A program made the position numbers and the translations under genes. Positions 24,871-39,606 of a stretch of 64,000 nucleotides of DNA are shown piece by piece (position 1 is the first letter of the stretch; each line of letters begins with the position of its first letter). The stretch is from Viscum album (Eukaryota > Streptophyta > Magnoliopsida > Santalales > Viscaceae), in assembly GCA_963277665.1 (NCBI GenBank), contig OY728121.1:958804097-958868096 (forward strand), given 5' to 3'. The notes beneath the pieces were generated by a model. That model did no database searches, was not told the DNA's origin, and saw only the letters and a list, made by a program, of their open reading frames with translations.

Positions 24871-27390
24871 AATTCATCATGCTCTTTTTATGGTTCTCTT
24901 TTGATTCTGATATAATGTGTAACTAAACATATGACAGACTAACAGAAATACAGTGTTTCCAAAACCTAGTTGTCGTTTCTGGTAGGGATATCATCTGTTA
25001 CCTAACATTGCAAGAAAATAAATATGATTGGTTCATTTTCTGTGTTTTACTCCAAAGATTTCATTAGATTAATAAATATTATGATCTTTATGTTTTGTTT
25101 TGTTTTATTTCTCATTTAAATTATTCCTCCCATTGTTTTTATCAAAATATATATTCTCTTTAAACCATTTATGAACTTTATTAAGTTCAGACTTCAATTT
25201 CTCAATTCATCACATACTACTTGGAGAAATAAACATGTTTTTTATCGTGAATATTGAAATCCCACTAGTATTTTTATTTCATATTCATCATATTTATTGT
25301 TATCTTCACCCTCCAATCATATAGAAGACCTTAAAGAAGTTTTTTCAAAGAGATAAAATTTCCATCAGTCTATACACTCCAAAAATTTCTTGTCTAAATG
25401 TAATGTTACCTTAAAAATAAATTGATGAAATAATCTATCAAAATAATTTTTCATTATGTGTATCCTAGATATCATCATGCTACAAGATGAAACATCTAAA
25501 TTATCTTTTACATATATTTAAAAATGTTTATTCTTCATGTATTATTATTAATGAAAACCACATATTCCATCATATTAACAGTTATATAGTATCTATAAAC
25601 CGTGAGAGAACATACAACTATATTCTCATAGACATGCTTGGGATCACCAAACCACTTCACTATAATATGCCTCAATACATAATGAGTTCATCAATATTAC
25701 CCTCATCATTATCGATGAAAAATAATCGATAAACCATGTTAGCTCAATATTTATAAAAGATGAATCACCACCCTCGACTATGAAATTTTGTTGTCCCACC
25801 CTTAGTGATTATGTTAATGTATTTTTGGAGTTTTTAAATACAAATTAAGTTGTAATCAATATGTAAAAATTAATTTCATATTTTATATTTAAAATATGTT
25901 TTAATCATTTCACAAAACTGTTTGGGTGAAGAAATTATTAGCCTTTCTTTAGCCTTTTCTTATTTTTGTGTAATTTTTACAAAAATATTATAATCATTAT
26001 AGATTATGGAATGTCTATTTCCATTAATTTTAGTGATTAAAATCTCAAAAATGGTCTGTAATCGAACAATTGATTGTATCACCTATTGTTCATATGTTTA
26101 GATTTTCATTTTATATAACCCTTCCGTAAAAATGAAATCCCATGTTTGGAATATCCTTATTATTTTCAGAAACTATAATTCCCCAAAATAAGGAAAGTTT
26201 AGAAGTGGTAACTCAATGTTATTTCTTATAAGAAGTAAATAATTTTCCTTATTTTCCTTTTATCTTCACATACTCTTCCATCTTGGATATGATTTAAGAT
26301 TTTTATATCATTTAAATATAATAATTATACCTATATAATAATGTTATTATAATAATATAACATCATTTGAATCCTCGTCAACTATAAATGGGAATTCTGA
26401 TACGAAATGGTAGATAACTGATATCATTGGTTGGAATAGTTTCCTTACTCTCATCATATAGCCAAGTTCATCACAATGTTCATATCCATTGATGGAATGA
26501 ATTGAAAAAACAAAACATTGTATATGATCAATAATATCTCATGTGTTCATGGTTGACATGAAAACCCAACCTATATTTCCATCATAAATCCCAATATCAT
26601 TAGCATCATCAGCCAAGAAAATTCACATAACAACTCTTTAAAATTGCAATACAATGGTTGGAATGCTCACCCATCTCATCTCAAAAGGAACCCAAATTAA
26701 ATTCAATCATAGATAATATTAAAACACAATTAATACCTCACGATTCAAAATGATAACACTAATCATACAAATTAAAAACATAAAAGGCCATGGATTCTCA
26801 TGGGATAGAAGAATAACTAACAAAAAATGATACAAAATATACGGTAGCTATAGTCACACACCTAACCTCTTTAAAATTCCAAATAATTCATATGTGTACC
26901 ACCACGTTTTCCATACCTTAACATTCAATAATATATCATTGAGGGATCCAAGGTTTAAAAATAAGATCACAAGCCCATGGCATTCCTATATGAACCCAAC
27001 ATGGGTTTATTTATATCATTTATATAGAATTAGGGTCAAATGAACGTTAATCTATAACCTATACATCAATAAAAACTCAAGAGGATAATCAAATAATAAT
27101 AATCATGTCAATTAAATTCTGTTTACTAACCATTTTATTTTAAGGATTTATTGGATTATGGTTTTCTTTAAATTCAAAATGGTATTTTTTTATTATTTTA
27201 TTATTACTAGAAATGTTTATTTACTATTTTTATATTTTCAAATCTATTTTTTGGTTGGATGTTCTATTGATGCAGTTTATTCCGTTGTAATTTTTTTGAA
27301 AATAAATATACAATAGTGTTTTTAACAATTTCTACATATGCCAAATTATTGTTCATAAGAATATTAAACAACATCTATATAAAGATGAAA
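24871..27390. other. AT-rich stretch, no recognised gene
   Basis: It lies downstream of the second CACTA gene and is presumably non-coding transposon sequence. Only short open frames occur (for example 81 codons at 25487-25732), without recognisable motifs. Confidence 0.4.
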
Positions 27391-27719
27391 TTTTTTTAGA
27401 GGTGATTTACCCTCCTAAAAAAGGCTAGGGTATTGGGGCGGTTTAAACCACCCATATCCCTCTGTAATTTTTAAGACGGGAAACAATGACTAAACAAATG
27501 TTTTATAAAGGTTCATCGTAAACACCCGTAATTGAATGTAACCAACATGATTTAGATGTCAACACCAACATTAACTGTGGTTTTTTTGAAACATCATAAT
27601 ACCATATGGATACATTTTAAACCACAAATAAATAGAAAAAACTACTATTAGTTTATTTCGATGTACTAATTTGTGGTTTCATATAATGAATATTATTGCT
27701 CAAACTATTATTTTTTAAC

Positions 27720-29453
27720 AAAATGGTGGGAAAATTAATGAAATTGATTAACATTGAATGTTATAGGCTATATTTTTATGTGAAACCAAATGGAATGTTA
27801 ACTAGGGGGGATATTGTGATAATTCTAAATATTTTATCAAAATATATGATTAACAACATATACTACAACTAACTCTTGAACTCACTAAAGATGAGAAGGG
27901 TAGAGTTTGTTGAGAGTTCAAGTGTTGGGGACCATTGAAGGAGGAAGATACAGTTTCTTATATATAGAGAATGTGGAAAAAATAACATATGATAATTATT
28001 TAATAGAATAAGAATAATTGTTATGTGTACAAAATGTGTGCATAGAGAAAGTAATTTCAGAAAGAAAATGAACATTTTAATTAAAATAATGGATGGGAAT
28101 ATTTATCTCCCAAAGGTATTAAGAAGACGTTAATTTTTCAAATATAAAATTTATTTTTATTAAACAGATAAATGTTATATAGGGGGAATTCTCATGTATA
28201 TAATCAGGTAGGTGGTATAAGTAACATTATTACTGCTGATGATTAAGAGACCATGAAGGAAAAATGAAAGGTTTGGGATATTATAATAATGTAACTTATG
28301 TTAACCATAAGAAGAAAGATTATATTGAGTTTTTTGAATGTTAAGGACTTATTCTTATTTAATATTTTAGGAAAGATGTATTAAGGAATAAGATGACGAA
28401 TCCTAGTTAATGTTTTAATAATTAATTCGAACGATTGAACTGTTTGTGATTGATAATATAAGAATTTTTTATATGAATCATGAAATATATAATGACTTAT
28501 AAATATAAAATTTTCATTATAGATATTTATGAAAACATTTAATGGTGTTGATGAAAAAGAAATGTTATTTAATATAATGGTGATATTTTAAATGAAACAT
28601 ATGATTAATTGATGATAACCCATAATATATTCCAAATGTGAAGATAATGGTATTGGAATAAAGATATGATGTATATAAATAATTTAAATTATATTTTATT
28701 GATAAACATGGAACATATTAATGATTATTTGAAAATATAGTTTATGTTATCAATGATGGAATCTCCAGTATTATTAAATTTACTGATTTTATTCAGCAAT
28801 ATCTGTTTTGGATAATAACTAGAGAAATAATTCTATTTCGAATAATAACTAGAGAAATAATTAATGAATTGTCATTTTTGTATGGATCATATAACCCATT
28901 ATTTCTTTAAGAATAGAAAATAATCTTCATTTCATATAGTATGATATGAAATGGAAATGGATTTAAGCAGATCTATAGGATTAGATTATTCATGGGAAAT
29001 AAAATAAAAACAAGAAATTATATCTTCTCATGACAATTACCCATCATCTGAAAGGTATATTGAAATAAAATTTGTTCATGTTACTCTCATTTTAGATGAT
29101 ATCAATTCCCCTTTTCCATTATCTTTGGTTTATGGTTATGTGGTTTTTTAGTTTCCCATGACCATTCCATTTCTAATGATCAATAATCTATGTAACTATC
29201 CATAATTATTTGGATATTATTAGTTTAATGAATGTCTAAATATTCACTTCCCACATATTTTTTTCTTAATTTTAAATCTAGATTGTGTTATTCTAGATGA
29301 CATGTTCATATCCCTTTCTCTTCTTTCATGATAATGTTTTGTTAACCCTTTTTACAATGTGGGTTTCGAACAAGGTTATTTTCAAATTACATACCCTTGT
29401 TTATTGAGAAAAAATTCAAATCGAAAATAAAAAATTTATTTAAATGGGTATAA
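27720..29453 (+). pseudogene. Internal region of a family-C LTR element (upstream copy): gag remnant and 3' internal part
   Basis: It is homologous to the other family-C internal region: 27840-28100 aligns with 34850-35100 (ATATGATTAACAACATAT against ATATGATTAAAAACATAT, then TAGAGTTTGTTGA against TATAGTTTGTTGA). TGTACAAAATGTGTGCATAG (about 28026) is a CX2C zinc-knuckle relic. The part after 28980 aligns with 42090-42560 (CTTCTCATGACAATTACCC against CTTCTTATGAAAATTACCC). It ends with a purine-containing tract and then the LTR at 29454. The 5' LTR of this copy is missing; CACTA-derived sequence lies there instead. Confidence 0.55.
28809..28868 (+). repeat. 30-base tandem duplication
   Basis: ATAATAACTAGAGAAATAAT occurs twice exactly 30 bases apart (near 28812 and 28842) with only small differences in the linker. 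A short local duplication in the family-C internal region. Confidence 0.7.
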
Positions 29454-32400
29454 TGTAAAAATTAATGATTTATTAAAATATGGTTTTTCAAAAAATTTAA
29501 TTATTCCAAATTTTATGTTACATTCAACACTATGTTTATATTTCATTATATGCAAAATTGAGTGTTTCTTGTGAGTTTAAATGAAAAATGACATAATATT
29601 CAAATTTTATTATTTAATATTATAATTATCACTTGCCCATTTTAGTAGATGGTATTAAAATTTTAACTAAATTATAAAAAATATATGGTTACGACATGTG
29701 CATAAAATCATTTCTTTGGTTACCAATTAATAATAAATAATAATAATAACCCTTTGAAAATCAATAAAATCTTTTTCTGGAAAACTATTTTTACGCACAA
29801 TAACTTGTTTTACCTAAATAAAATAATCTAGTCATTTTTTCTGAAGTATATTAAAAAAATTAAATATTATATATTCAATCAATTTATTATCATTCATCTT
29901 ATTTTTTATACAATCAATAATAATTAAACTGATATCAATCTTAAAAAGGTTTTTCCTAAAAAGTTGTATTTAATCATTAATAACAATTATAATTAATGAA
30001 TTTTTTACAAATATAAAAGATTTAATTTAAAAAAGAACACTGACTTTTCAATATTAATGTAAAAGAAATATTAGGGTAAATGTTTTGGATTCTTTTGATA
30101 ATATAATTTTTTAATGAAAAGTGAAAAAAATATTATTTTGTATTTAAAACTAGTTTTTCATATAATGAATTTATAAGTATTGATTTTTTAAGAAGGGATT
30201 ATAAAATATAGTAGTAAAATTATATATCATATATAAAATTTTGTACATTTGAAAAAGAAATTAATTTTTTTGTGTAAAATCTAGTTAATCTTTTGAAACA
30301 TTTCTCTTTGGAAAACTATGTTTTCATCAAATCCATGATAATAAATTACAATTATGTTTTAACACTTCTATGAATTAAATTTTAAATTTCTTCCATATTT
30401 TTAATTATAATTATTTAAATTATCTAATATGTAAAAATATATTTTTTACCATTATGATTAATAAAATAATGAAAAATTTATTACCTTAGTTAATGTTCAA
30501 GTGGGTTTACTCAGAGGTAAACTAAAACTTTTAGTGGTAAAATGACCAAAAAAATTTCCAAAAAAATATTTTATAGATATAATTAAACATTATCACACCT
30601 ATGGTTTTATAATAATCCAATATGGATATAGTTGGAATGTGTTTAATGTGGAGAAAACATTTAATTTCAAATATTTTTTGTCAAATACTCACCTCATTTA
30701 TAAAAGGCTACCCCTTCTTCTCTTCCTCACACTTAAAAAACCAATTGTATAGGATAGTACCTACACAAATAAATTCCATTATTACATCCCAAAATCATAA
30801 GATAATTACTTAGTTTATTAATTAATTCTATGAAGTATTTTATAACAAACCAAAAGAAGTTTTTAAAGAAAATATAACACCCCTAACAATGATTTATATT
30901 TTATTTCCTCATCCACCTCCTTTAGTAATTATTAATGAATTATGATTTTATAAAATAATTATATTAAATATAATTAAATATAATTATTTTAATTTCATAA
31001 CTTAAATAATTATCCATTTCAATCAAATTGGATACCAAATCACCATTCGTGTTTGCTGCAAACTACCGCCTCACGAATCGATGTTATTAAATTTTTATCA
31101 CCACATCTCACAGATGGAAGTAAAGATATATTTAATCTATATATATTAGATTTATTATATTGTTATACATATATAAAAATAATAAAATACATACCTTATT
31201 ACCTCAAAACCCAATGGGTAAAAAATAACATCACTCATCAGTACGACACATTACCACTAAATGAACTGATCTGATGTGTTTTCATTTATGATTTTATTAT
31301 ATTTTAATAAAGATATATTATATATAATTATATAAATTAATTGTAACAAAATTTTAATTCATTAATAATAATATCAAATATACCTTCTTTCATTCCATTT
31401 CAGGGGTGGTTAGATGTCATAATTCATGTGCATAGTGGACTACCACCTTGCAAAGTGATGTAATTCATTTTTCACTAACTCTTTTAATGAAAATTATTTA
31501 TATAATTAGAATTAACATATTTGATATATATGAAATACGAAATATTCTTTATAATTAAAATATTTTTTAAATTCTTTAATTTCAATAATCATGGAAACAA
31601 AAATTGTGTTCATGTGTACTTACAACAAACCCTCTCTATAATCGTTGTGTTTAATTATCTATATCTAACATTTATGGGTTCCTATAAATACATATAAAAT
31701 AAATATATAATATAATTATATATTTTATTCCATTATATGGATGATTTAATGGTTATTAAATTAAGAGGAATGAAAATAAAAAACAAAACATATATAAGAA
31801 AATAAAGAATTTATTAAATAAAACATGATATTTATAAGGACTTATTAATAAATATCAAATAAAAGATCATAAGTAAATAATAAATTGAATAAAATATATA
31901 ATTATAATTCCGAAACATAATTATAATAAACTAATCTTTATTATACATGTGGTCCCAATGAGTATGATGAATTTTGAGACTTAAGTTAAGGGATTTCCGT
32001 CACAATTTTATTTAATATAAGACAGAAGTCATACTCATCACTTGTTTCTTTTATGTGGTGTTTATATTGAAAATGGGGTATTTTATAGTTATTATCCGTA
32101 AAATAATTTGGATTTACATATCAATTTATGTATCTCTATTTCATACGGTTTAAAATCATAATTAACCACTGTAGTAAGCGATTTTTTCTTGATTTGTCTT
32201 ATTTTGTGACATAGGTTATGTTATAGACTAATGTTATCTTTTCCTGAGAATATAATGTATTATTGAGCTGTAATATTTATATTTTATTTATTAAAATTAT
32301 ATATTATGTTTCCTTTAATGTTATTTTTTATTGGTGATTATGATTCAATGTTATGAATTTGGTATGGGTTTTAGGATATAATCTCACCGTTTATTGAGAT

Positions 32401-34191
32401 TTAATATTCTTATTAGTCCGATGATGAAATATTATGATAAAAATTTATATAAACAAATTATTTTTGTTATATTATGGTAATATAATTAGAATACATGTTT
32501 TCCACTCATTTTAATCTTCATAACATGTCAATAGTTCAAAATAATGTCTTTAAGAAAAACCATCTTTATTTATCTCCTTGGTTGAAAACCATTTTTCTCC
32601 CAAAATAAAGTTTTCTAAAAATATCAAAAATGTTTTTGGCATTCTCCACATTATTTACTAGAGTAATTTTTCAAATATTTTAATTTTTAGATACTATTTT
32701 AAATGATTCGTCGTGTATTATTATAAACAAAGAATATTTTAATTATATTGAAAATATCAAATGAATTAATGTTTTAATATATATGTCATAAAAAAATTTC
32801 TGAAATAATTAATGATATTTTCCTTAAATATTCCACTATAATTATAAATTTTAATTTTCAAATAAAATTTAATTTTAAATTATTTTATCTTATAATTTGT
32901 TTCATTGTTCAAAGAATGTTTTTATAGAGAAATGATTTATATTATATTTAAAATTATGTTTTTAATTTTTTAATGTTATTTTAAAATGTAATGGATTTTG
33001 GAAAAAAATTATATTTTAGAAAGATTTTATCAAAGTTGGAAGGAAATTTCCTCATGAAAATTATCTATTAATATTTAAAAATTATTTTCCATATAAGATG
33101 TGATCATTTAACATAACCTATTATTTACTCAAGATATTATCTAGGGACAACATTCTTATCATTTATATGAATTTTTTATACTTATGATAACAGGATATTT
33201 GTGAAACCCATTTCTCTTCTATTGGGTATTCCATTGTAAAATGAATTTAAAAGCCACTTAATTTTTCAGGGGTTATGGTGTTCTAAAATGAAAGGATGAT
33301 TATGAAACTTTTTTCTTTTCCATAGGTTGTTCTATGATGAAATGTTTATAAATCCCATTTCATTTAATGGGTTCTAATATGAGGACTTTTTTATGAATCT
33401 GATTTATTTTCATCAGTTTTATAATGATTAATGATTCATGATCTTGTAGAAAATGTATATATGAATTTCATTATGTGATAGCTGAGACCAGTATCTCCCT
33501 CCAATGAATTAGTTAATGATGAATGTTACATGATATCAAAGGGTACATAGGATCTTATCCCATGCATAAAATAGGATACACAAAAAGTTACCCAATCCAA
33601 AAATATGGTATATGGGAAGTTATCCTAAACACAAAGTATGTACTTGGGTGGTTATCCCAGGCCTAACATGCGATGAATGTATTGGTGGGTTTCTCTGAGA
33701 AAATATTTTCTATTATTAGTATATTCCCAAACTCAATGTCTTATGAAAATTTTATTATCTCATGGATTATGTTCTATGATTCCAATATGATTCTGGTCTT
33801 ATGGACAGCCATGTTTTTTTTCGGACTCATGATTCTTATCAATGATATGAATGGTATGGTTTTAAAAAGTTTTTATCATGTTCTCATACCCATGTGATCA
33901 TGTTATATTTCTATGTTTCTTGTTTACCCTTAATAAGCATCAAATATCACAATTTATATGTTTCTTTTCCCCGGGATCTGAAGAAACGTGTTAGGCATGG
34001 TATGTATATTAATAGTAATATGTTGGAGTATCTTTTTTTCATATATTTATAACATTCATAAAATAAAAAAAGTGAATATAGTATCTAAAGACACTAAAAC
34101 TATATGGTCCATGAATGTGTATTTGTGAAATATATTATATATTCACATAACAAGATGTAATATTTATATATGAGAAAATAGTATCATTTCA
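29454..34191 (+). repeat. Family C LTR, first copy (about 4.7 kb)
   Basis: It begins TGTAAAAATTAATGATT after a PPT-like context shared with the other copies (ATTTATTTAAATGGGTATAA) and ends GTATCATTTCA two bases before a PBS-like site. It is collinear with 42562-47013, sharing for example TTTGAAACATTTCTCTTTGGAAAA and GAAAACCATTTTTCTTCC-like blocks, and is distantly related to family A. It acts both as the 3' LTR of the upstream copy and the 5' LTR of the downstream copy. It carries four ~188-base modules. Confidence 0.72.
31045..31660 (+). repeat. Four ~188-base-spaced modules in family C LTR (first copy)
   Basis: Core ACCGCC/ACCACY positions are 31065, 31253, 31442 and about 31628, giving spacings of 188, 189 and about 186. 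Copies read CGTGTTTGCTGCAAACTACC, GTACGACACATTACCACT, CATGTGCATAGTGGACTACC and GTGTACTTACAACAAACCC. The first and third continue with an A-rich gap and CGATGT/TGATGTAATTCATTT. They match the family-A modules. Confidence 0.75.
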
Positions 34192-34193
34192 GT

Positions 34194-34205
34194 TGGCATC
34201 ATAGG
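34194..34205 (+). promoter_or_regulatory. Decayed primer binding site of family C
   Basis: TGGCATCATAGG stands two bases after the LTR end, the same offset as the TGGTATCAGAAA site of family A. It is an eroded version of TGGTATCAGAGC. Confidence 0.6.
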
Positions 34206-35441
34206 AATGACTTAGTTATCTATTGGAAAATAGGAAGAAAAAACATTTCTAATATCCTAAAGAAAATTTTTTAGGATATGTATACGTATTTGTTTAAGGA
34301 GAAGTCGAAGGACGAGTCAATGACTATAAAAATACATTGGATTTTTGGTGAATGATATATATATTGGTTTCTATGAAATTAAATCCATTTCTGGATACTT
34401 TAATTGGTTGTGGAACTAGCACAGAGGTACATATGGGTAATCACTTAAAAAGAGTGAATTAAGAAAGACCGCATAATCACTTAGTGCATAACATTGGGAC
34501 ATTCTTTACAACTAATTTTAATATCTAGTGGGATATGATTTTTTAATTCAAAACCCCTTTTTTGAATTATCATTTTGTAATTAATAACGAACATGAGTGT
34601 ACTAGGAGGATCCTAATATGTCATTGTTTGAAAAGAATGTTTCACAATTTTGACATCATATAAGTGAATTTTAATTATTATGTACATTACCACTTTGACT
34701 ATTGTTACTCACACTATGATTTTTGGATTTAATTAATAGTAGAAAATAAAAGGTACCATATTTATTTTGAATTTGATAAAAAAAAATTGATGAGAAACCA
34801 TGTGGGATGATGAATAGAGTAAAGTCTATTGATATTATTACTAATAAGTTATCATGATATATGATTAAAAACATATAGCTTAACCAAATCATTGTGGCAC
34901 CAAAGATGATAAAGATATAGTTTGTTGATAGTTTGTGTGGTGGACACCATAGAGGAAATATGATTCAGTTTCCAATATGTCAGTAATGTGGAATGAATCA
35001 ATAAAGATAATTCCTCAAAAGATTAACAATCTGTTTTATGTGTGGAGAAAAAGGGAATATATCATGTAATTTATAACGAAAAATGGAAATTTCTATTCAG
35101 GCCATGGATGATAATATTGTCCTCCCTATGTTATTATTAATAGATAAATGTCTTAAATGTGGCAAGTATGAGAATTATATAAATTGATGTCTTAGTTGAA
35201 TGTCTTGTGAAGAGAATCATAAAAGTGGTACAAGTAATGGTTATAGTACTGATGGTGAAGTGACCATGAATGAAATATGTAAGGTATTGGTTTTTCAAAT
35301 AGTGAATTTCATTTAAAATGTGGGGTCAATCATTAATTTTTCGTATATGGATTTAAAACAAGATTTATATTATAAATTTTATAAAAGAGAAATTGAGTAA
35401 TTAAATAATGATTCCTAGTTAATGGTTTATAAATAAAGTTG
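34206..35441 (+). pseudogene. Decayed gag of family C (downstream copy)
   Basis: The best-preserved part is the nucleocapsid region. CFMCGEKGNISCNL (about 35034-35075) is a CX2CX4HX4C knuckle with His changed to Asn and the last Cys lost, and CLKCGKYENYIN (about 35152-35187) is a second one. Upstream capsid sequence aligns with the other family-C copy at 27720-28000. The region is interrupted at about 35454 by the DUF4283-bearing insertion and seems to resume at about 41554. Confidence 0.6.
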
Positions 35442-35454
35442 AATGAGTGATTTT
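35442..35454. repeat. Candidate 13-base target duplication, left
   Basis: AATGAGTGATTTT here resembles AATGAATGATTTT at 41554-41566 (12 of 13 bases). These sites bracket the GC-richer insertion inside the family-C internal region. In AT-rich sequence a chance match is possible. Confidence 0.45.
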
Positions 35455-36459
35455 TTGATCGGCCATGGCGCTTCTGTTTTTCCATGGATTTGATCATTTC
35501 CCTTTCCACGGTGGTGTGGCATCGGCGATTCCCTCCTCGGCTTTTACTGGTGGCACTCAGTCTTCGGTCGACGTTGGAAACCCTACGGTTTTTGTGAAAT
35601 CGAGCTTCTCGGCCGGTGTACAATCGGCTTCAGATTCTCATGTCAGATCTGCAGAGGGGTCGCAATAATATTCTGCTGCTTTGAAGTTTGGTGTGCATCA
35701 TGGGGATCCGCGGATTCTGGTTGATGTTGCGGTGAAACCGAATTCCTCGACCAGTCTACAGTCGACCTCGGATCCTCATGTAAGGCCTGCATAGGCGTCG
35801 CAAGCAGATTTGATGATTGACGTGCATCGCAGTACTCCGCAACATCTGGATTGTGTTGCGGAGGCTACGACCCCTGCTGGGTTGATGTGGGAATTAGGTG
35901 ATGGTGTGGTGAGGAAATCATCTTCTGGGTTGAAGCAAGCTGGAACTGGTTCGTTGGCCCTGTTCAAGGACTCATGTGCTAGCAGAATTCTTTGTAACGG
36001 TTCTTCAGCTCACGTTGAAGCTAACCTTGCAGCGCTTTCTAAGCGAATGTCAATTGGTAAAAATTCATTGATTGCGCGTATTGTTCTTCCTAAAGGTGCT
36101 CAACCATTGAAACATTATGATTTGATTTGTAGAACCTCAAATTTGTAGGGTTTTTCTATATGAAAGTGTGTTTCTCTGGGCCATGATTTTTTCATTGTAT
36201 TTTTCCATATGATAATTTGAAGCTTCGGGCATGGAGAATTGAAACCATATTTCTGAAACCTGGTTGCTGGCATTTTCATGAGTGGTCTTTGGATTTTGAT
36301 GTCTCGCATGAAATAAATGCATTTTCCCAACTTTGGATTCGTCTTCATGGACTCAATTGGGTCCTCTGGCATCCAAAAATTCTCCATGACATTGGCATGG
36401 CAATTGGGACCCCTATTCAGCTTGACAAGAAGACTAAGGACAGTACAAGAAAACTGTCG

Positions 36460-36665
36460 TTTAGCAATGGTTTTTTAGCGGCGGTCTTTAAAACCACCGC
36501 GAAACGCGTTTCGGGCCCCCATTTCGCGATGGTTTTAAAAACCTCCGCGAAAAACCTGCTGCTAATCGGGAAAATTTTTTTTTTATTTTTTTCGAGGATT
36601 AGCAGCGGTTTTTTATAAAACCGCCGTGAAATAGCGGCGGTTTCGGTAAAACCTCCGCGAAATGA
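36460..36665 (+). repeat. CACTA left subterminal repeats
   Basis: Several copies of a palindromic motif occur here: TTTTAGCGGCGGTCTTTAAA, ACCACCGCGAAACG, CGCGATGGTTTTAAAAACC, TAAAACCGCCGTGAAATAGC. Subterminal repeats of this kind are transposase-binding arrays in CACTA elements; that role here is inferred from position. Confidence 0.75.
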
Positions 36666-36709
36666 AATGAAAAAATAAAAAAACACAAGAAACCCCGAAA
36701 TCACTAAAA

Positions 36710-37310
36710 CGACCATAACTTTTGATCCGGGCGTCCGTTGAAGCGCCACGACCAGTCAAATCGAAGCTCATAAAAAGATCTAGAGGCACATATAATCAAA
36801 ACCGTGAGACGGTCTAATGTGTGAAAGATATTAGAGTTATAAGAATGCTGAAAAAAGTTCTCCAACTTCAAAAAACCATAACTTTCGCTCCGGGTGTCCG
36901 TTTGGGCTCTTCCACATATCAAATCGAAGCCAGCGAAGAGAGCTACGCACCAGTTCGGAAAGGAAGATTTTTTCGTGTTTTTCGACCCCAAAAACCCCTC
37001 CAAAGGACTCCAAAACCCTGTTTCCGTCACCGGTGTCCCGTCGAACATGTATTCAAACATACCTAACTTTCGATCCGCGTGTCAGTTCAGCCTCCTCCAC
37101 CTGTCAGATCATAGCTCGTTCCATGACCATCAGTTTGACTTGTTGCGGCACCCACATACACTCCTAGATCATATGTTATGGCCTTTTAGTGGGTATCAGG
37201 TTTGTTATGTTTTTCAATGCCTCGTTTCTAGTACTCGTTCCCCGTCATCTTTTTTTTAAATGGTCATAACTTCTGATCCGCCTGTCCATTCGGACTCTTT
37301 CACATTTGAG
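36710..37310 (+). repeat. Degenerate ~170-200-base repeats with an ATAACTTTTGATCCGGGCG core
   Basis: Four copies of a core resembling CATAACTTTTGATCCGGGCG followed by TCCGTT occur at about 36714, 36880, 37060 and 37263 (variants AACTTTCGCTCCGGGTGTCC, AACTTTCGATCCGCGTGTCA, AACTTCTGATCCGCCTGTCC). The rest of each unit is only weakly conserved. A very similar core occurs in the Tekay LTR at 55392-55750. Confidence 0.65.
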
Positions 37311-37689
37311 GTTGAAGATCATTTCAGGATCATTGTTTTGACAGGTCGCAGATCTAAAACGGACTCTCGGATCATAAATTATCTCCGTTAATGTGAGTCC
37401 AAAGTTTTTGTCTATTTATGACCGTTTTGACGGGTTTTAACGGTAGCTCCATTTATTACTGTTTATTTGGGTTTCCATGGCTTGTTATCTTTATCAATGA
37501 TTTTTTATGGGTTATTTTGATGATTATGTTGAATTATTAAGGAGTTTTCCAGAGTTGTCACGAGTTTTCATGCGTTCTCATTCTTTCTAATGCCTCATTC
37601 TTCATATGCTTCTCCATCCTTTTTCATGCGTTTTCAGGGTTTTTCATCCCTTATCACGTCTTTTCATAGTTTTTCATGTGTTTCCTTTG

Positions 37690-39606
37690 TTATTTATTAT
37701 TTATTATTTATAATATACTTTAATTTATTTATTATCTATTATTTGTAACTGGTTATTTATTATTTATTACATATTTATTTTTTATATTTATTTATTATTT
37801 ATTATTTATGATTTATATTTATTTATTATTTATTATTTATATTTATCTATTATTTATTATTTATATTTATTTATTATTTATTATTTATTATTTATTATAA
37901 ATTATTTATATTTATTTATTATTTATTTTTTATTATTTATTATTTATTATTTATATTTATTTATTAGTTACTATTTATTTGTTATTATTTATTATTTATT
38001 ATTTATATTTATTTATTATTTTTTATTTTTTATTTATTATTTAATATTTATTATTCATTATTCATTATTGATTATTGATTATAGATTATTGATTATTTAT
38101 TATTTATTATTTATATCTATTATCTATTATTTATTATTTATTATTTATTATTTATTATTTATATCTACTATGTAATTATAATTTATAATTTATAATTTAT
38201 TATTTATTATTTATTATTTATTATGTAATATTTATTATTTATTATTTATTATTTATTATTTATTATTTATTATTTATTATTTATTATTTATTATTGATTA
38301 TTGATTATTGATTATTGATTATTTATTATTTATTATTTATTATTTATTATTTATTATTGATTATTGATTATTTATTATTTATTATTTATTATTGATTATT
38401 GATTATTGATTATTGATTACTGATTATTTATTATTTATTATTTTTTATTTTTATTTATTATTTATTATTTTTTATTTATTATTTTTTATTTTTTATTTTT
38501 TATTTTTTACTTATTATTTATTATTTATCTTTATTTATTATTTATTATTTATTATTTATATATATTTATTATTTATATTTATTTATTATTTTTTATTTAT
38601 ATTTATTTATTATTTATATTTATTTATTATTTATTATTTATATTTATTTATTATTAATTATTAATTATTTATTATTTTTATTTATTATTTATTATTTATT
38701 ATTTATATTTATTTATTATTTATTTTATTTTTTATATATATTATTTATATTTATTTATTAGTTATTATTTATTAGTTATTAGTTATTATTTATTATTTAT
38801 TATTTATATTTATTTATTATTTATTATTTATATTTATTTATTATTTATTATTTATTATTTATTATTTATATTTATTTATTATTTATTATTTATATTTATT
38901 TATTATTTATTATTTATTATTTATTATTTATTATTTATATTTATTATTTATTTATTATTTATTAGTTATTATTTATTATTTATATTTATATTTATTATTT
39001 ATTATTTATTATTTATATTTATTTATTTAATATTTAATATTAATTATTTATTATTTATTATTTAATATTTATTATTCATTATTGATTATTTATTATTGAT
39101 TATTTTTTATTTATTATTGATTATTGATTATTGATTATTTATTATTTATTATTTATTATTTATATCTATTATTTATTATTTATTATTTATTATTTAAATC
39201 TATTATGTATTTATTGTTTATTATTTATTATTTACTATTTATTATTTATTATTTATTATTTATTATTTATTATTTATTATTTATTATTTATTATTTATAT
39301 TTATTAATTTTTTATGTTTATCTATTATTTATAATTTATTATTGGTTATTGGTTATTGATTATTGATTATTGATTATTGATTATTTATTATTTATTATTT
39401 ATATTTATATTTATTTATTATTTATATTTATTTATTATATATTATTTATATTTATTTATTATTTATTTTTTATATTTATTTATTGTTTATTATTTATATT
39501 TATTTATTATTTATAATTTAAATTTATTTATTATTTGTTATTTATATTTATTTATTATTTATTATTTATTATTTATTATTTATTATTTATTATTTATTAT
39601 TTATTA
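37690..39606 (+). repeat. 1.9-kb AT microsatellite, (TTATTTAT)n / (TTATTGAT)n
   Basis: Almost unbroken TTATTTATTATTTAT with variants ATTTATATTTATTTA and TTATTGATTATTGA. No coding meaning; the long open frames across it are composition artefacts. Confidence 0.95.

Larger units (their letters stand above)
18694..27720 (+). mobile_element. Decayed autonomous-type CACTA (En/Spm) transposon, boundaries unclear
   Basis: Two plus-strand transposase relics in the usual order (TNP2 first, En/Spm-type second gene next) define it. Possible subterminal repeat remnants flank them: AAACGGTTTTGAG / ATGGCGGTAG / AAACGGTGG at 18753-18812, and GGGGCGGTTTAAACCACCC near 27436. The CACTA termini themselves were not found. 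The left end may lie beyond 7817, because the family-A element seems to have inserted in the left part. The right limit is set by where family-C gag homology begins. Confidence 0.6.
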